Source of the DNA: an uncultured Phocaeicola sp.
GTDB lineage: Bacteria; Bacteroidota; Bacteroidia; Bacteroidales; Bacteroidaceae
Direction of reading: 5' to 3'
NCBI GenBank assembly: GCA_948956705.1
Contig: CARCZS010000044.1
Coordinates: forward strand, 1 to 13,870
DNA length: 13,870 nucleotides
In this document: in pieces, positions 1 to 8,496 of the stretch
Layout: each line of letters begins with the position of its first letter
Position numbering within the stretch: position 1 is the stretch's first letter
The notes under the pieces: model-generated
What the model saw: the letters and a program-made list of their open reading frames with translations, nothing else
The model's database searches: none
What the model was told of the DNA's origin: nothing
Program-made: the position numbers and the translations under genes

Positions 1-130
1 ATCTAAGTACGAAGCCGGCCACAAGATTAGATTTCTCAGGGTCGTTGTAGACTACGACGTTGATAGGATGCAGGTGTAAAGGTAGAGATACCAAAGCCGA
101 GCATTACTAATTGCCCGTCCACTTTCCTTA
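1..130 (+). rRNA. 23S ribosomal RNA, 3' end (partial)
   Basis: This is the last part of the large-subunit rRNA; its 5' part lies before the window. The stretch around 48-70 (tacgacgttgatagg) and the block around 100-115 (gcattactaattgcccg) align with the conserved 3'-terminal region of bacterial 23S rRNA (domain VI). The exact mature end is uncertain. By alignment to the E. coli end from the 'tactaat' block it falls at about 125-131. Bases 131-207 are an AT-rich spacer before the 5S gene, in which I see no tRNA. Confidence 0.93.
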
Positions 131-207
131 TATGTCGGATGGTGTATACCTTTAGTTTTTACTACAGAATGAAATTACGATAACAGCTCAACAATATGTC
201 AACCTTA

Positions 208-318
<111 letters not shown>

Positions 319-325
319 TTGATTG

Positions 326-363
326 AAGCCTCCGGACTTGAAGAAGTTCTGGAGGCTTTTTTT
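326..363 (+). terminator. Rho-independent terminator of the rRNA operon
   Basis: The left arm aagcctcc plus ggactt (326-339) pairs with aagttc(t)ggaggctt (344-358), with one bulged T and a 4-nt loop. A run of seven T (357-363) follows. It lies directly after the 5S gene and separates the rRNA operon from the ATPase operon. Confidence 0.93.
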
Positions 364-501
364 GTATACGCACGTGTGTGGGGAGTCTAGTAACGGAAAT
401 AATCCTATGTTCTGTAACATGAATATGGTATATTTTTCTCTTTTTGCAGTACTTTTAGTGTAAATTCTATCATTAAATTCTTTTTCTATCATTGATTTTT
501 G

Positions 502-509
502 TACTTTTG
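502..509 (+). promoter_or_regulatory. Candidate -7 box of the ATPase operon promoter
   Basis: TACTTTTG fits the Bacteroidetes primary sigma -7 consensus TAnnTTTG exactly. It lies 65 nt before the atpE start codon, in the AT-rich gap after the rRNA terminator. No clear TTTG -33 box is found 19-21 nt upstream, so the site is only a candidate. A weaker alternative is TTTG at 443-446 with TATCATTA at 468-475 (21-nt spacer). If the TACTTTTG call is right, transcription would start near 514-518 and the leader would be about 60 nt. Confidence 0.4.
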
Positions 510-574
510 GGCTATTCTTTTTGAATTTATTGAAGAAAGAAAGTGTTAAACTCAAAAAAATATCTTCTAAGAAT

Positions 575-1165
575 ATGGAAAATAAAATTCAGGAGCTTAC
601 CGATAAGATTTATCGTGAAGGTGTGGAAAAAGGAAATGAAGAAGCACAGCGACTTATCAGTAGTGCTCGCGATGAAGCAGCAAAGATTGTAGAGGATGCC
701 CGTAAGGAAGCTGAGTCTATTCTCGCTGTAGCTCGGAAGTCAGCCAAGGAAACTGCCGAAAATACACAATCAGAAATTAAATTGTTTGCCGGACAAGCAG
801 TAAATGCATTGAAGACCGAAATAGCTACCTTGTTGACCAATGAGGTAGTCAGTGAAAGTGTGAAAGGATTTGTGGCAGATAAGGAGTATCTGAATAAGTT
901 TATAGTTTCATTAGCTGCCCAATGGTCTGCTAACGAATCTATCGTGATCTCTACCGCAGATGCCGAAGGACTTAAGAAATATTTTGCAGCGAACGCAAAA
1001 GCTTTGTTGGATAAAGGAGTGAGAATAGAAGAAGTGAACGGAACGAAATCACTTTTTACTATCTCACCAGCTGACGGCTCTTACAAAGTGAACTTCGGTG
1101 AAGAGGAATTTGAAAATTATTTCAAGGATTTCCTTCGTCCTCAATTAGTAGAAATGTTGTTTTAA
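575..1165 (+). CDS. atpE: V/A-type ATP synthase subunit E (peripheral stalk)
   Basis: 196 aa. Subunit E forms the peripheral stalk that holds the A/B head still against the membrane subunit I. Residues about 1-75 are a charged, Ala-rich, continuous helix with the regular spacing typical of the E subunit stalk (EEAQRLISSARDEAAKI...). Residues about 100-196 form the globular C-terminal domain that binds the head, ending in FKDFLRPQLVEMLF. I place the start at ATG 575. The frame is open upstream to a TTG at 521, but that would add 18 Lys-rich residues unlike subunit E and reach almost into the candidate promoter. It is the first gene of the ATPase operon, with 9 nt to the next gene. In other V-ATPases E pairs with a G/H helix subunit; none is recognisable here. 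Confidence 0.93.
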   Translation: MENKIQELTDKIYREGVEKGNEEAQRLISSARDEAAKIVEDARKEAESILAVARKSAKETAENTQSEIKLFAGQAVNALKTEIATLLTNEVVSESVKGFVADKEYLNKFIVSLAAQWSANESIVISTADAEGLKKYFAANAKALLDKGVRIEEVNGTKSLFTISPADGSYKVNFGEEEFENYFKDFLRPQLVEMLF

Positions 1166-1174
1166 AACGGGACT

Positions 1175-2011
1175 ATGACAAATTATTATTGCCTGGTAGC
1201 CGGTTTGCCGGATCTTTCGTTGGAGGATGGCAAACTGAACTATACAGTGGCTAATTTTAAATCGGAAATCTATTCGGAATTATCGGAAAAGGATAGGAAG
1301 TTAATCGACTTGTTCTATTTGAAATTCGATAATGCTAACCTGTTGAAACTGTTGAAAGATAAGGAAGCTACGACAGATTTTGAGGGGAATTATTCTCAGA
1401 ATGAGTTGCTGGCGCTTATCAGTTCGGTGCGTGAAGGCGATGCTCCGGATAAGAGATACCCATCTTATCTTTATGAATTTATTACTGCTTATTTGGCTCT
1501 TTCCGCAGAGGAACTCTATCGTGCGGAAGATATGTTATCTGCCTGCTATTATGCGTATGCCATGAACTGCGGTAATCAATTTGTTTCCTCCTGGTTTGAA
1601 TTTAATTTGAATATCAATAATATACTGGCTGCCTTAGCTGCACGTAAATATAAAATGGACGTATCTCAGGTAGTAGTGGGCAAGACGGATGTGAGTGAGA
1701 TGATTCGTACATCGAATGCCCGAGATTTCGGTTTGTCCGAGATGCTGGAATATTTTGAGCAGGTACTCCGTATCAGCGAGATTGAAGAATTAGTGGAAAG
1801 GGAAAAGAAGATAGATTTGTTGAAATGGAACTGGATGGAAGACGCTGTCTTTTTCAACTATTTTACTGTGGAGCGGATTTTCGTGTTTTTGTTGAAACTG
1901 GAAATGATTGGCCGTTGGATTTCTATGGATAAGGAAAAGGGAAGCGAACTGTTCCGTCAGATTATTGATAAATTAAAGGACGAGATACAGATTCCCGCAG
2001 AATTCAGATAA
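1175..2011 (+). CDS. DUF2764-like V-ATPase operon protein, probable subunit C equivalent
   Basis: 278 aa, mainly acidic and helical, with no signal peptide or membrane segment. I recognise it as the DUF2764-type protein found between E and A in V-ATPase operons of Bacteroidetes; Chlamydia and Borrelia operons carry an unnamed gene at the same place. Seen in the sequence: two similar helices, FYLKFDNANLLKLLKDK (47-63) and FEFNLNINNILAALAARK (141-158), which align on an N-[LI]-L core about 94 residues apart. A third, degenerate one, FTVERIFVFLLKLEMIGRW (230-248), lies near the C-terminus. Subunit C (AC39 family) is built from such repeats, with a '.D..NL..LLR.K' pattern. Enterococcus and Thermus operons place C and F between E and A. 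I infer that this is the C (d) subunit joining the rotor shaft to the K ring. It could instead be an assembly factor. It ends in tandem stops (TAATAA); the next gene begins 18 nt later. Confidence 0.85.
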   Translation: MTNYYCLVAGLPDLSLEDGKLNYTVANFKSEIYSELSEKDRKLIDLFYLKFDNANLLKLLKDKEATTDFEGNYSQNELLALISSVREGDAPDKRYPSYLYEFITAYLALSAEELYRAEDMLSACYYAYAMNCGNQFVSSWFEFNLNINNILAALAARKYKMDVSQVVVGKTDVSEMIRTSNARDFGLSEMLEYFEQVLRISEIEELVEREKKIDLLKWNWMEDAVFFNYFTVERIFVFLLKLEMIGRWISMDKEKGSELFRQIIDKLKDEIQIPAEFR

Positions 2012-2029
2012 TAAACAGATTAAAGATAT

Positions 2030-3784
2030 ATGGCAACAAAAGGAACTGTTAGTGGCGTAATAGCCAACATGGTTACTCTTACCGTTGACGGACCGGTGGC
2101 ACAGAATGAGATTTGTTACATTCTGACTGGCGGAGACCGCTTGATGGCAGAGGTTATTAAGGTGGTAGGCAGCAATGTTTATGTGCAGGTGTTTGAAAGT
2201 ACACGTGGATTGAAAGTTGGTGCTGAAGCCGAATTTACGGGACACATGCTTGAAGTGACTCTAGGTCCGGGTATGTTGTCTAAAAATTATGATGGTCTGC
2301 AAAACGACCTTGATAAAATGGATGGAGTGTTCCTGAAACGCGGACAATACACCTATCCATTGGATAAAGAAAGAGTGTGGCATTTTGTACCGTTGGTGAA
2401 AATGGGTGATGAAGTTGGTCCATCGGCTTGGTTGGGACAGGTGGATGAGAACTTCCAGCCACTGAAAATTATGGTACCATTTCAGTTGACAGGTACTTAT
2501 AAAGTGAAATCCATTGTTCCTGAAGGTGATTATACTATTGAGGATACTGTAGTGGTTCTGACGGACAGAGAAGGTAAAGATATTCCGGTAAACATGATTC
2601 AGAAGTGGCCGGTAAAGAAGGCTATGACTAATTATAAGGAAAAGCCGCGTCCTTATAAATTATTGGAAACCGGTGTCCGTGTTATTGATACGGTCAACCC
2701 CATTGTAGAAGGGGGAACGGGATTTATTCCCGGTCCGTTTGGTACAGGGAAAACAGTGCTTCAGCATGCCATCTCCAAGCAGGCGGAAGCGGATATCGTA
2801 ATTATCGCTGCTTGTGGTGAACGTGCGAATGAGGTGGTGGAAATCTTTACGGAGTTCCCCGAACTGGTAGATCCGCATACAGGACGTAAGCTGATGGAAC
2901 GTACTATCATTATTGCCAATACCTCGAACATGCCGGTGGCTGCCCGTGAAGCGTCTGTGTACACGGCTATGACCATTTCTGAGTATTATCGTGCTATGGG
3001 ATTGAAAGTCTTACTGATGGCAGATTCTACTTCCCGTTGGGCGCAGGCCTTGCGTGAGATGTCCAACCGTATGGAAGAATTGCCTGGTCCGGATGCATTC
3101 CCGATGGATATCTCGGCTATTATCTCCAACTTTTACGGACGTGCGGGATATGTACATCTGAATAATGGTGAGACCGGTTCTATTACCTTTATCGGTACTG
3201 TATCTCCGGCAGGTGGTAACTTGAAGGAACCTGTAACGGAGAATACTAAAAAGGTGGCCCGTTGCTTTTATGCCTTGGAGCAGGAACGTGCCGACAGGAA
3301 GCGTTATCCGGCTGTGAACCCGATTGACTCTTATTCAAAATATCTGGAATATCCGGAATTTGAGGAATATATCGCCAAACGTATTAATGGTGAATGGATT
3401 GGTAAGGTGAACGAAATCAAAACAAGATTGTTGCGTGGTAAGGAAATTGCTGAACAGATTAATATTTTGGGTGATGATGGCGTACCTGTAGAATATCATG
3501 TAATCTTTTGGAAATCAGAGTTGATTGATTTTGTGATTCTGCAACAGGATGCTTTTGATGAAGTAGATTCAGTGACTCCGATGGAACGTCAGGAGGAGAT
3601 CTTGAATATGGTAATCGACATCTGTCATACGGAATTCAAGTTTGATACTTTCATTGAGGTGATGGATTATTTCAAAAAGATGATCAACCTTTGCAAACAG
3701 ATGAACTATGCTAAATATAAATCTGAGCAGTATGAGGATTTTAAGAAGCAGTTACAGGAATTGGTTGCCGAGAGAAGTGTCTGA
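2030..3784 (+). CDS. atpA: V/A-type ATP synthase catalytic subunit A
   Basis: 584 aa, the usual length for V-type A. It is the catalytic ATP-binding subunit of the soluble head, at A-B interfaces. The N-terminal beta barrel is residues about 1-70, and the non-homologous insertion that marks A rather than B lies around 110-195. The Walker A loop GPFGTGKT is at 235-242 (Lys241, Thr242), the catalytic Glu lies in GERANE (Glu264, Arg265), and the Walker B strand is KVLLMADS (326-333, Asp332) followed by TSRWAQALRE. All nucleotide-handling residues are present, so it should be active. Third gene of the operon. The ATG at 2030 is the natural start, after an AT-rich leader. Two small differences from textbook A subunits are Thr in the P-loop (often Ala or Ser) and GERANE rather than GERGNE; neither removes a catalytic residue. 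Confidence 0.97.
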   Translation: MATKGTVSGVIANMVTLTVDGPVAQNEICYILTGGDRLMAEVIKVVGSNVYVQVFESTRGLKVGAEAEFTGHMLEVTLGPGMLSKNYDGLQNDLDKMDGVFLKRGQYTYPLDKERVWHFVPLVKMGDEVGPSAWLGQVDENFQPLKIMVPFQLTGTYKVKSIVPEGDYTIEDTVVVLTDREGKDIPVNMIQKWPVKKAMTNYKEKPRPYKLLETGVRVIDTVNPIVEGGTGFIPGPFGTGKTVLQHAISKQAEADIVIIAACGERANEVVEIFTEFPELVDPHTGRKLMERTIIIANTSNMPVAAREASVYTAMTISEYYRAMGLKVLLMADSTSRWAQALREMSNRMEELPGPDAFPMDISAIISNFYGRAGYVHLNNGETGSITFIGTVSPAGGNLKEPVTENTKKVARCFYALEQERADRKRYPAVNPIDSYSKYLEYPEFEEYIAKRINGEWIGKVNEIKTRLLRGKEIAEQINILGDDGVPVEYHVIFWKSELIDFVILQQDAFDEVDSVTPMERQEEILNMVIDICHTEFKFDTFIEVMDYFKKMINLCKQMNYAKYKSEQYEDFKKQLQELVAERSV

Positions 3785-3819
3785 TTTTAATTTTTAATTT
3801 TAATTTATAATGAGTAGAG

Positions 3820-5142
3820 ATGGCAACAAAAGCATTTCAAAAGATATATACTAAGATTAGCCAGATTACCAAGGCAACCTGTTCGCTGAAAGCGTCAGGA
3901 GTGGGCTATGATGAGTTGGCAATGGTTAATGGGAAATTAGCCCAGGTGGTAAAAATCATGGGTGATGAAGTGACTTTGCAGGTGTTCGAGGGTACGGAAG
4001 GTATTCCGACCAATGCTGAGGTCGTATTCTTGGGCAAGTCGCCTACACTGAAAGTGAGCGACCAGTTGGCTGGACGTTTCTTCAACGCTTTTGGTGATCC
4101 GATTGATGGGGGACCGGAAATTGAGGGACAGGAAGTGCCTATCGGCGGTCCGTCTGTGAATCCGGTTCGCCGTAAACAGCCGTCGGAACTGATTGCGACC
4201 GGTATTGCCGGTATCGATTTGAACAATACGTTGGTATCAGGACAGAAGATTCCTTTTTTTGCTGACCCTGACCAGCCGTTCAATCAAGTGATGGCCAATG
4301 TGGCATTGCGTGCCGAAACCGATAAGATTATCTTGGGCGGTATGGGTATGACTAATGACGACTACCTGTATTTTAAGAATGTATTTTCTAATGCCGGTGC
4401 GCTCGACCGTATTATCAGTTTCGTGAATACTACGGAAAATCCTCCGGTAGAACGTCTGTTGATTCCGGATATGGCGCTGACGGCTGCTGAATATTTTGCA
4501 GTGGAACATAATCAGAAAGTATTGGTGTTGCTGACTGATATGACCAGTTATGCTGATGCGTTAGCTATTGTGTCTAACCGTATGGATCAGATTCCTTCCA
4601 AGGACTCTATGCCGGGATCTCTTTATTCGGATTTGGCGAAGATTTATGAAAAAGCGGTACAATTCCCCGCAGGTGGTTCAATCACTATTATTGCGGTAAC
4701 TACCTTGAGTGGCGGTGATATTACGCACGCTGTTCCTGATAATACGGGTTATATCACTGAAGGTCAGCTGTTCCTGCGTCGCGATAGTGATATCGGTAAG
4801 GTTATCGTGGACCCGTTCCGTTCGTTGTCTCGTTTGAAACAGTTGGTGAGTGGTAAGAAAACCCGTAAGGATCATCCTCAGGTGATGAATGCTGCTGTAC
4901 GTTTGTATGCTGATGCCGCCAATGCCAAGACTAAGATGGAAAATGGTTTTGACTTGACTAATTATGATGAACGTACTTTGGCATTTGCTAAAGATTACGC
5001 TAATCAGTTACTCGCCATTGATGTGAATCTGGATACTACTGAAATGCTGGATGTTACATGGGGATTGTTCAGCAAATACTTTAAGCCGGAAGAAGTCAAT
5101 ATAAAGAAAGAATTGGTTGACCAGCATTGGAAAAAACAATAA
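3820..5142 (+). CDS. atpB: V/A-type ATP synthase subunit B (non-catalytic)
   Basis: 440 aa. Subunit B alternates with A in the head and supplies residues to the catalytic site. Where A has its P-loop, this protein has GQKIPFFADPDQPFNQ (141-156), with no GKT, as expected for non-catalytic B. The strand VLVLLTDMTSYADALA (234-249) corresponds to Walker B, followed by SNRMDQIP and then PGSLYSDLAKIYEKA (265-279). The arginine finger is probably Arg338 in SLSRLK (335-340). The gene follows atpA after a 35-nt AT-only-like gap and precedes atpD by 14 nt, consistent with one transcript. The ATG at 3820 is chosen because it begins MATKAFQKIYTKI, which leads straight into the N-terminal barrel. An ATG 10 nt upstream is in another frame and stops after 14 codons. 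Confidence 0.97.
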   Translation: MATKAFQKIYTKISQITKATCSLKASGVGYDELAMVNGKLAQVVKIMGDEVTLQVFEGTEGIPTNAEVVFLGKSPTLKVSDQLAGRFFNAFGDPIDGGPEIEGQEVPIGGPSVNPVRRKQPSELIATGIAGIDLNNTLVSGQKIPFFADPDQPFNQVMANVALRAETDKIILGGMGMTNDDYLYFKNVFSNAGALDRIISFVNTTENPPVERLLIPDMALTAAEYFAVEHNQKVLVLLTDMTSYADALAIVSNRMDQIPSKDSMPGSLYSDLAKIYEKAVQFPAGGSITIIAVTTLSGGDITHAVPDNTGYITEGQLFLRRDSDIGKVIVDPFRSLSRLKQLVSGKKTRKDHPQVMNAAVRLYADAANAKTKMENGFDLTNYDERTLAFAKDYANQLLAIDVNLDTTEMLDVTWGLFSKYFKPEEVNIKKELVDQHWKKQ

Positions 5143-5156
5143 ATTAACGAAGAAAC

Positions 5157-5762
5157 ATGGCAATAAAGTTTCAATATAACAAGACCTCGCTACAACAGCT
5201 TGAGAAGCAGCTCAAGGTCCGTGTGCGTACGCTTCCTATTATTAAAAATAAGGAAAGCGCTCTCCGCATGGAAGTAAAGAGATGCAAGACAGAAGCTGCC
5301 GGGTTGGAGGAAAGGCTTGAAAAACAGATTCAGGCATATGAGGCCATGTTCGCACTTTGGAATGAATTTGATGCTTCATTAATAAAAGTGAGTGATGTTC
5401 ATTTGGGTATAAAGAAGATTGCCGGTGTACGAGTTCCCTTGTTGGAAAACGTAGACTTTGACATCCGTCCCTACAGTCTGTTCAACAGCCCGAAGTGGTA
5501 TTCCGATGGAATATATTTGTTGAAAGGATTGGCACAGACTGCTATTGAAAGGGAATTTATGCTTGCCAAACTGAACCTGCTGGAACATGCGCGTAAAAAG
5601 ACCACTCAAAAAGTGAATCTTTTTGAGAAAGTGCAGATACCCGGATATCAGGACGCTCTGCGAAAGATAAAACGATTTATGGAGGATGAAGAGAATTTGT
5701 CCAAATCATCGCAGAAGATTCTGAAATCTATTCAAGAGAAAAGAAAGGAGGCGGAGGCATGA
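5157..5762 (+). CDS. atpD: V/A-type ATP synthase subunit D (central rotor shaft)
   Basis: 201 aa, typical for V-type D. It forms the central antiparallel coiled coil that turns inside the A/B head. The N-terminal helix (about 8-75) includes LPIIKNKESALRMEVKR, the counterpart of the family's 'LLK.K...L' stretch. The C-terminal helix (about 120-200) contains KVNLFEKVQIP (152-162), matching the family signature 'RvNalE.v.iP', then a long Lys/Glu-rich helix. The last codons overlap atpI by 4 nt (ATGA at 5759-5762), so translation of D and I is probably coupled. D normally works with subunit F, which has no recognisable gene in this window. Confidence 0.95.
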   Translation: MAIKFQYNKTSLQQLEKQLKVRVRTLPIIKNKESALRMEVKRCKTEAAGLEERLEKQIQAYEAMFALWNEFDASLIKVSDVHLGIKKIAGVRVPLLENVDFDIRPYSLFNSPKWYSDGIYLLKGLAQTAIEREFMLAKLNLLEHARKKTTQKVNLFEKVQIPGYQDALRKIKRFMEDEENLSKSSQKILKSIQEKRKEAEA

Positions 5763-7564
5763 TTACAAAAATGAAGAAGTTGACTTTCCTTATTTATCAT
5801 AAGGACTATGAATGTTTCCTGCAAAATATCCGTGATTTGGGCGTAGTCCACGTGGCGGAAAAAGCGCAGGGGACAGCGGAGAATACCGAACTTCAAGAGA
5901 GCATCCGTCTGTCCGACCACTATGCTTCAACTATTAAGTTTTTGCAAGGTTTTAATGTTGAACTGCAAGAACAGAAGGGGGATACAGCCCGTGGAGAGAA
6001 AGCGTTGGAGGAAGTGGAGGCGTTACAACTGGAGAAAACCCAGTTGCAGCATCAGTTGCAGATTTGCGACAAAGAGCGTGCCGCGTTAGAGGTATGGGGA
6101 GATTTCGATCCTGCGTCGGTTATGCGGTTGCAAGAAGTTGGATATCAGGTGAATTTCTATATTTGCTCAGAGAAGAACTTTAACGAGGAATGGTTGGATA
6201 CGTACTATGCTACGGAGGTTAACCGTATTGGTTCACGCATTTATTTCATTACCATAACCAAAGAAGGAACGTTGCCCGAATTGGAAGTGGAATCGGTCAA
6301 ATTGCCGGTAATGGCCTTGAGTAGGCTTGCTGCCAGATGTGAAGATTTGGAACAGCAAATGAAGAGTGTGGATGATAAGTTAGCTGCCATAGCAGGAGAA
6401 AAACTTCTTTCTTTGCAAGTTGCACAAGCTAATATCCGCTCACAGATAGAATTCTCAAAAGTGGTGCTAAGTACTGAACAAGCTGCGGATGACAAATTGA
6501 TGTTGTTACAGGGGTGGGCACCGGCTACGCAGATTCCGGAGATTACTAATTTTCTGAATCAACAGGAGGCGTACTTTGAAATTGCTGACCCTACGCCGGA
6601 GGACAATGTACCTATTCAGTTGAATAATAAAGGATTCTTCCGTCTGTTTGAACCGATTATGAAACTGTATATGCTTCCTAAGTATAATGAACTGGATTTG
6701 ACGCCGTTCTTTGCTCCTTTCTTTATGCTCTTTTTCGGGCTGTGTTTGGGCGATTCGGGCTATGGTCTGTTCATGGTATTAGGAGTAACTGTTTATCGTA
6801 TGTTGGCGAAGAATGTCGGTGCTTCCATGAAGCCCATCTTAACTTTGGTGCAGATTTTGGGTGCTTCTACTTTCTTCTGCGGTATGCTGACAGGTACTTT
6901 TTTCGGATTTAATCTGTATGGTAATGATATTCCGTTCTTTAATAAGATGCGTGATTTGTTCTTCTTGGACAATCAATGGATGTTTAATCTTTCATTGATT
7001 TTGGGAGCGGTACAGATTATTTTCGGTATGATACTGAAAGCGGCTAATCAGACCATTCAGTTCGGATTGAAATATGCATTGTCAACTATCGGATGGATTA
7101 TTGTATTGGTAAGTACAGCTTTGGCATTCCTATTGGGAGATACCATGCCGATGGGAGGAACTGTCCATTTGGTAATTCTGGGGCTTGCCGGTGTGCTGAT
7201 TTTCTTGCTCAACAGTCCAGGAAAGAATATTTTTCTCAATATCGGTTTGGGGTTGTGGGATTCCTACAATATGGCAACCGGTTTGCTGGGGGATATCCTT
7301 TCGTATGTGCGTTTGTTTGCTTTAGGTCTGTCGGGTGGTATTCTTGCCAGCGTATTCAATAGTCTGGCGGCTGGAATGAGTCCTGATAATGCAGTTGCAG
7401 GTCCGATAGTGATGGTATTGATTTTCTTGATAGGTCATTCTATCAACATGTTTATGAATATATTGGGAGCGATGGTTCATCCGATGCGTCTGACTTTCGT
7501 GGAGTTTTTTAAGAATTCGGGTTACGAAGGAGGGGGTAAGGAGTACAAGCCTTTCAAGAATTGA
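5759..7564 (+). CDS. atpI: V/A-type ATP synthase subunit I (membrane stator, subunit a)
   Basis: 601 aa. This membrane subunit carries the two ion half-channels against the K ring and anchors the peripheral stalk. Residues 1 to about 310 are cytoplasmic with coiled-coil stretches (about 80-115 and 190-235). From about 314 on, seven or eight membrane segments follow. Motifs seen: FFGLCLGDSGYG (325-336); the essential ion-path arginine Arg518 in GDILSYVRLFALGLSGG (511-527); and GHSINMFMNILGAMVHPMRLTFVEFF (559-584), the conserved last segment. The Gly-rich tail SGYEGGGKEYKPF is also typical. It starts inside the atpD stop codon. No premature stops or missing key residues are seen. It is followed by an unusually long gap (213 nt) before atpK. 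Confidence 0.96.
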   Translation: MITKMKKLTFLIYHKDYECFLQNIRDLGVVHVAEKAQGTAENTELQESIRLSDHYASTIKFLQGFNVELQEQKGDTARGEKALEEVEALQLEKTQLQHQLQICDKERAALEVWGDFDPASVMRLQEVGYQVNFYICSEKNFNEEWLDTYYATEVNRIGSRIYFITITKEGTLPELEVESVKLPVMALSRLAARCEDLEQQMKSVDDKLAAIAGEKLLSLQVAQANIRSQIEFSKVVLSTEQAADDKLMLLQGWAPATQIPEITNFLNQQEAYFEIADPTPEDNVPIQLNNKGFFRLFEPIMKLYMLPKYNELDLTPFFAPFFMLFFGLCLGDSGYGLFMVLGVTVYRMLAKNVGASMKPILTLVQILGASTFFCGMLTGTFFGFNLYGNDIPFFNKMRDLFFLDNQWMFNLSLILGAVQIIFGMILKAANQTIQFGLKYALSTIGWIIVLVSTALAFLLGDTMPMGGTVHLVILGLAGVLIFLLNSPGKNIFLNIGLGLWDSYNMATGLLGDILSYVRLFALGLSGGILASVFNSLAAGMSPDNAVAGPIVMVLIFLIGHSINMFMNILGAMVHPMRLTFVEFFKNSGYEGGGKEYKPFKN

Positions 7565-8242
<678 letters not shown>

Positions 8243-8264
8243 TCAGATTAGTTTTTTTATATGG

Positions 8265-8304
8265 GCGGTTATTTCCTGTTTTTATGGAAATAGCCGCTTT
8301 TCTT
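8265..8304 (+). terminator. Rho-independent terminator of the ATPase operon
   Basis: The arms gcggttatttcc (8265-8276) and ggaaatagccgc (8286-8297) pair over 12 bp with one G-U. The loop is 9 nt, and the stem is followed by ttttctt. It begins 22 nt after the atpK stop codon and closes the operon. Confidence 0.93.
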
Positions 8305-8400
8305 ATTCTAATGTAAGGCAGAACCTTAAAAATATTTATTATTGTAGCCGATATCAGTATTTTTTTGTGAAGATTGTTAGAGTAAAATAATTGAATGCTA

Positions 8401-8419
8401 ATTCAGAAACTATCTGAAT
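8401..8419. repeat. Inverted repeat upstream of glycogen operon (distal)
   Basis: ATTCAGA (8401-8407) and TCTGAAT (8413-8419) are perfect 7-bp arms with a 5-nt spacer. The repeat lies upstream of the predicted promoter, outside any gene. It could be a binding site for a dimeric regulator. The region is AT-rich, so chance cannot be excluded. Confidence 0.45.
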
Positions 8420-8422
8420 AAC

Positions 8423-8445
8423 ATAAAGTTGCAAAAAAACTTTAT
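8423..8445. repeat. Inverted repeat touching the glycogen operon promoter (proximal)
   Basis: ATAAAGTT (8423-8430) and AACTTTAT (8438-8445) are perfect 8-bp arms with a 7-nt A-rich spacer. The right arm overlaps the presumed -33 box (8441-8444), the position expected for an operator. Its centre is 24 bp from that of the distal inverted repeat, although the two arm sequences differ. Confidence 0.5.
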
Positions 8446-8471
8446 TATCTCATTGAAAATATGTAACTTTG
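8441..8471 (+). promoter_or_regulatory. Predicted promoter of the glycogen operon
   Basis: TAACTTTG (8464-8471) matches the Bacteroidetes -7 consensus TAnnTTTG exactly. TTTA at 8441-8444 is one base from the -33 element TTTG, with a 19-nt spacer, the usual distance. Transcription would begin near 8477, giving a leader of about 20 nt. It lies after the ATPase operon terminator, so the glycogen operon is an independent unit. Confidence 0.75.
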
Positions 8472-8496
8472 CGCTCGAATTAAGATTAGTTAATAG

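Noticed and set aside
521..574. A TTG-started N-terminal extension of subunit E (18 residues).
   Set aside because: The added residues (Lys-rich, MNLLKKESV...) do not look like subunit E, the start would lie only about 12 nt after the candidate -7 box, and ATG 575 gives the normal protein length.
3810..3854. A 14-codon ATG frame overlapping the atpB start.
   Set aside because: Its ATG is only 10 nt before the real start in another frame; nothing points to attenuation or a conserved peptide.
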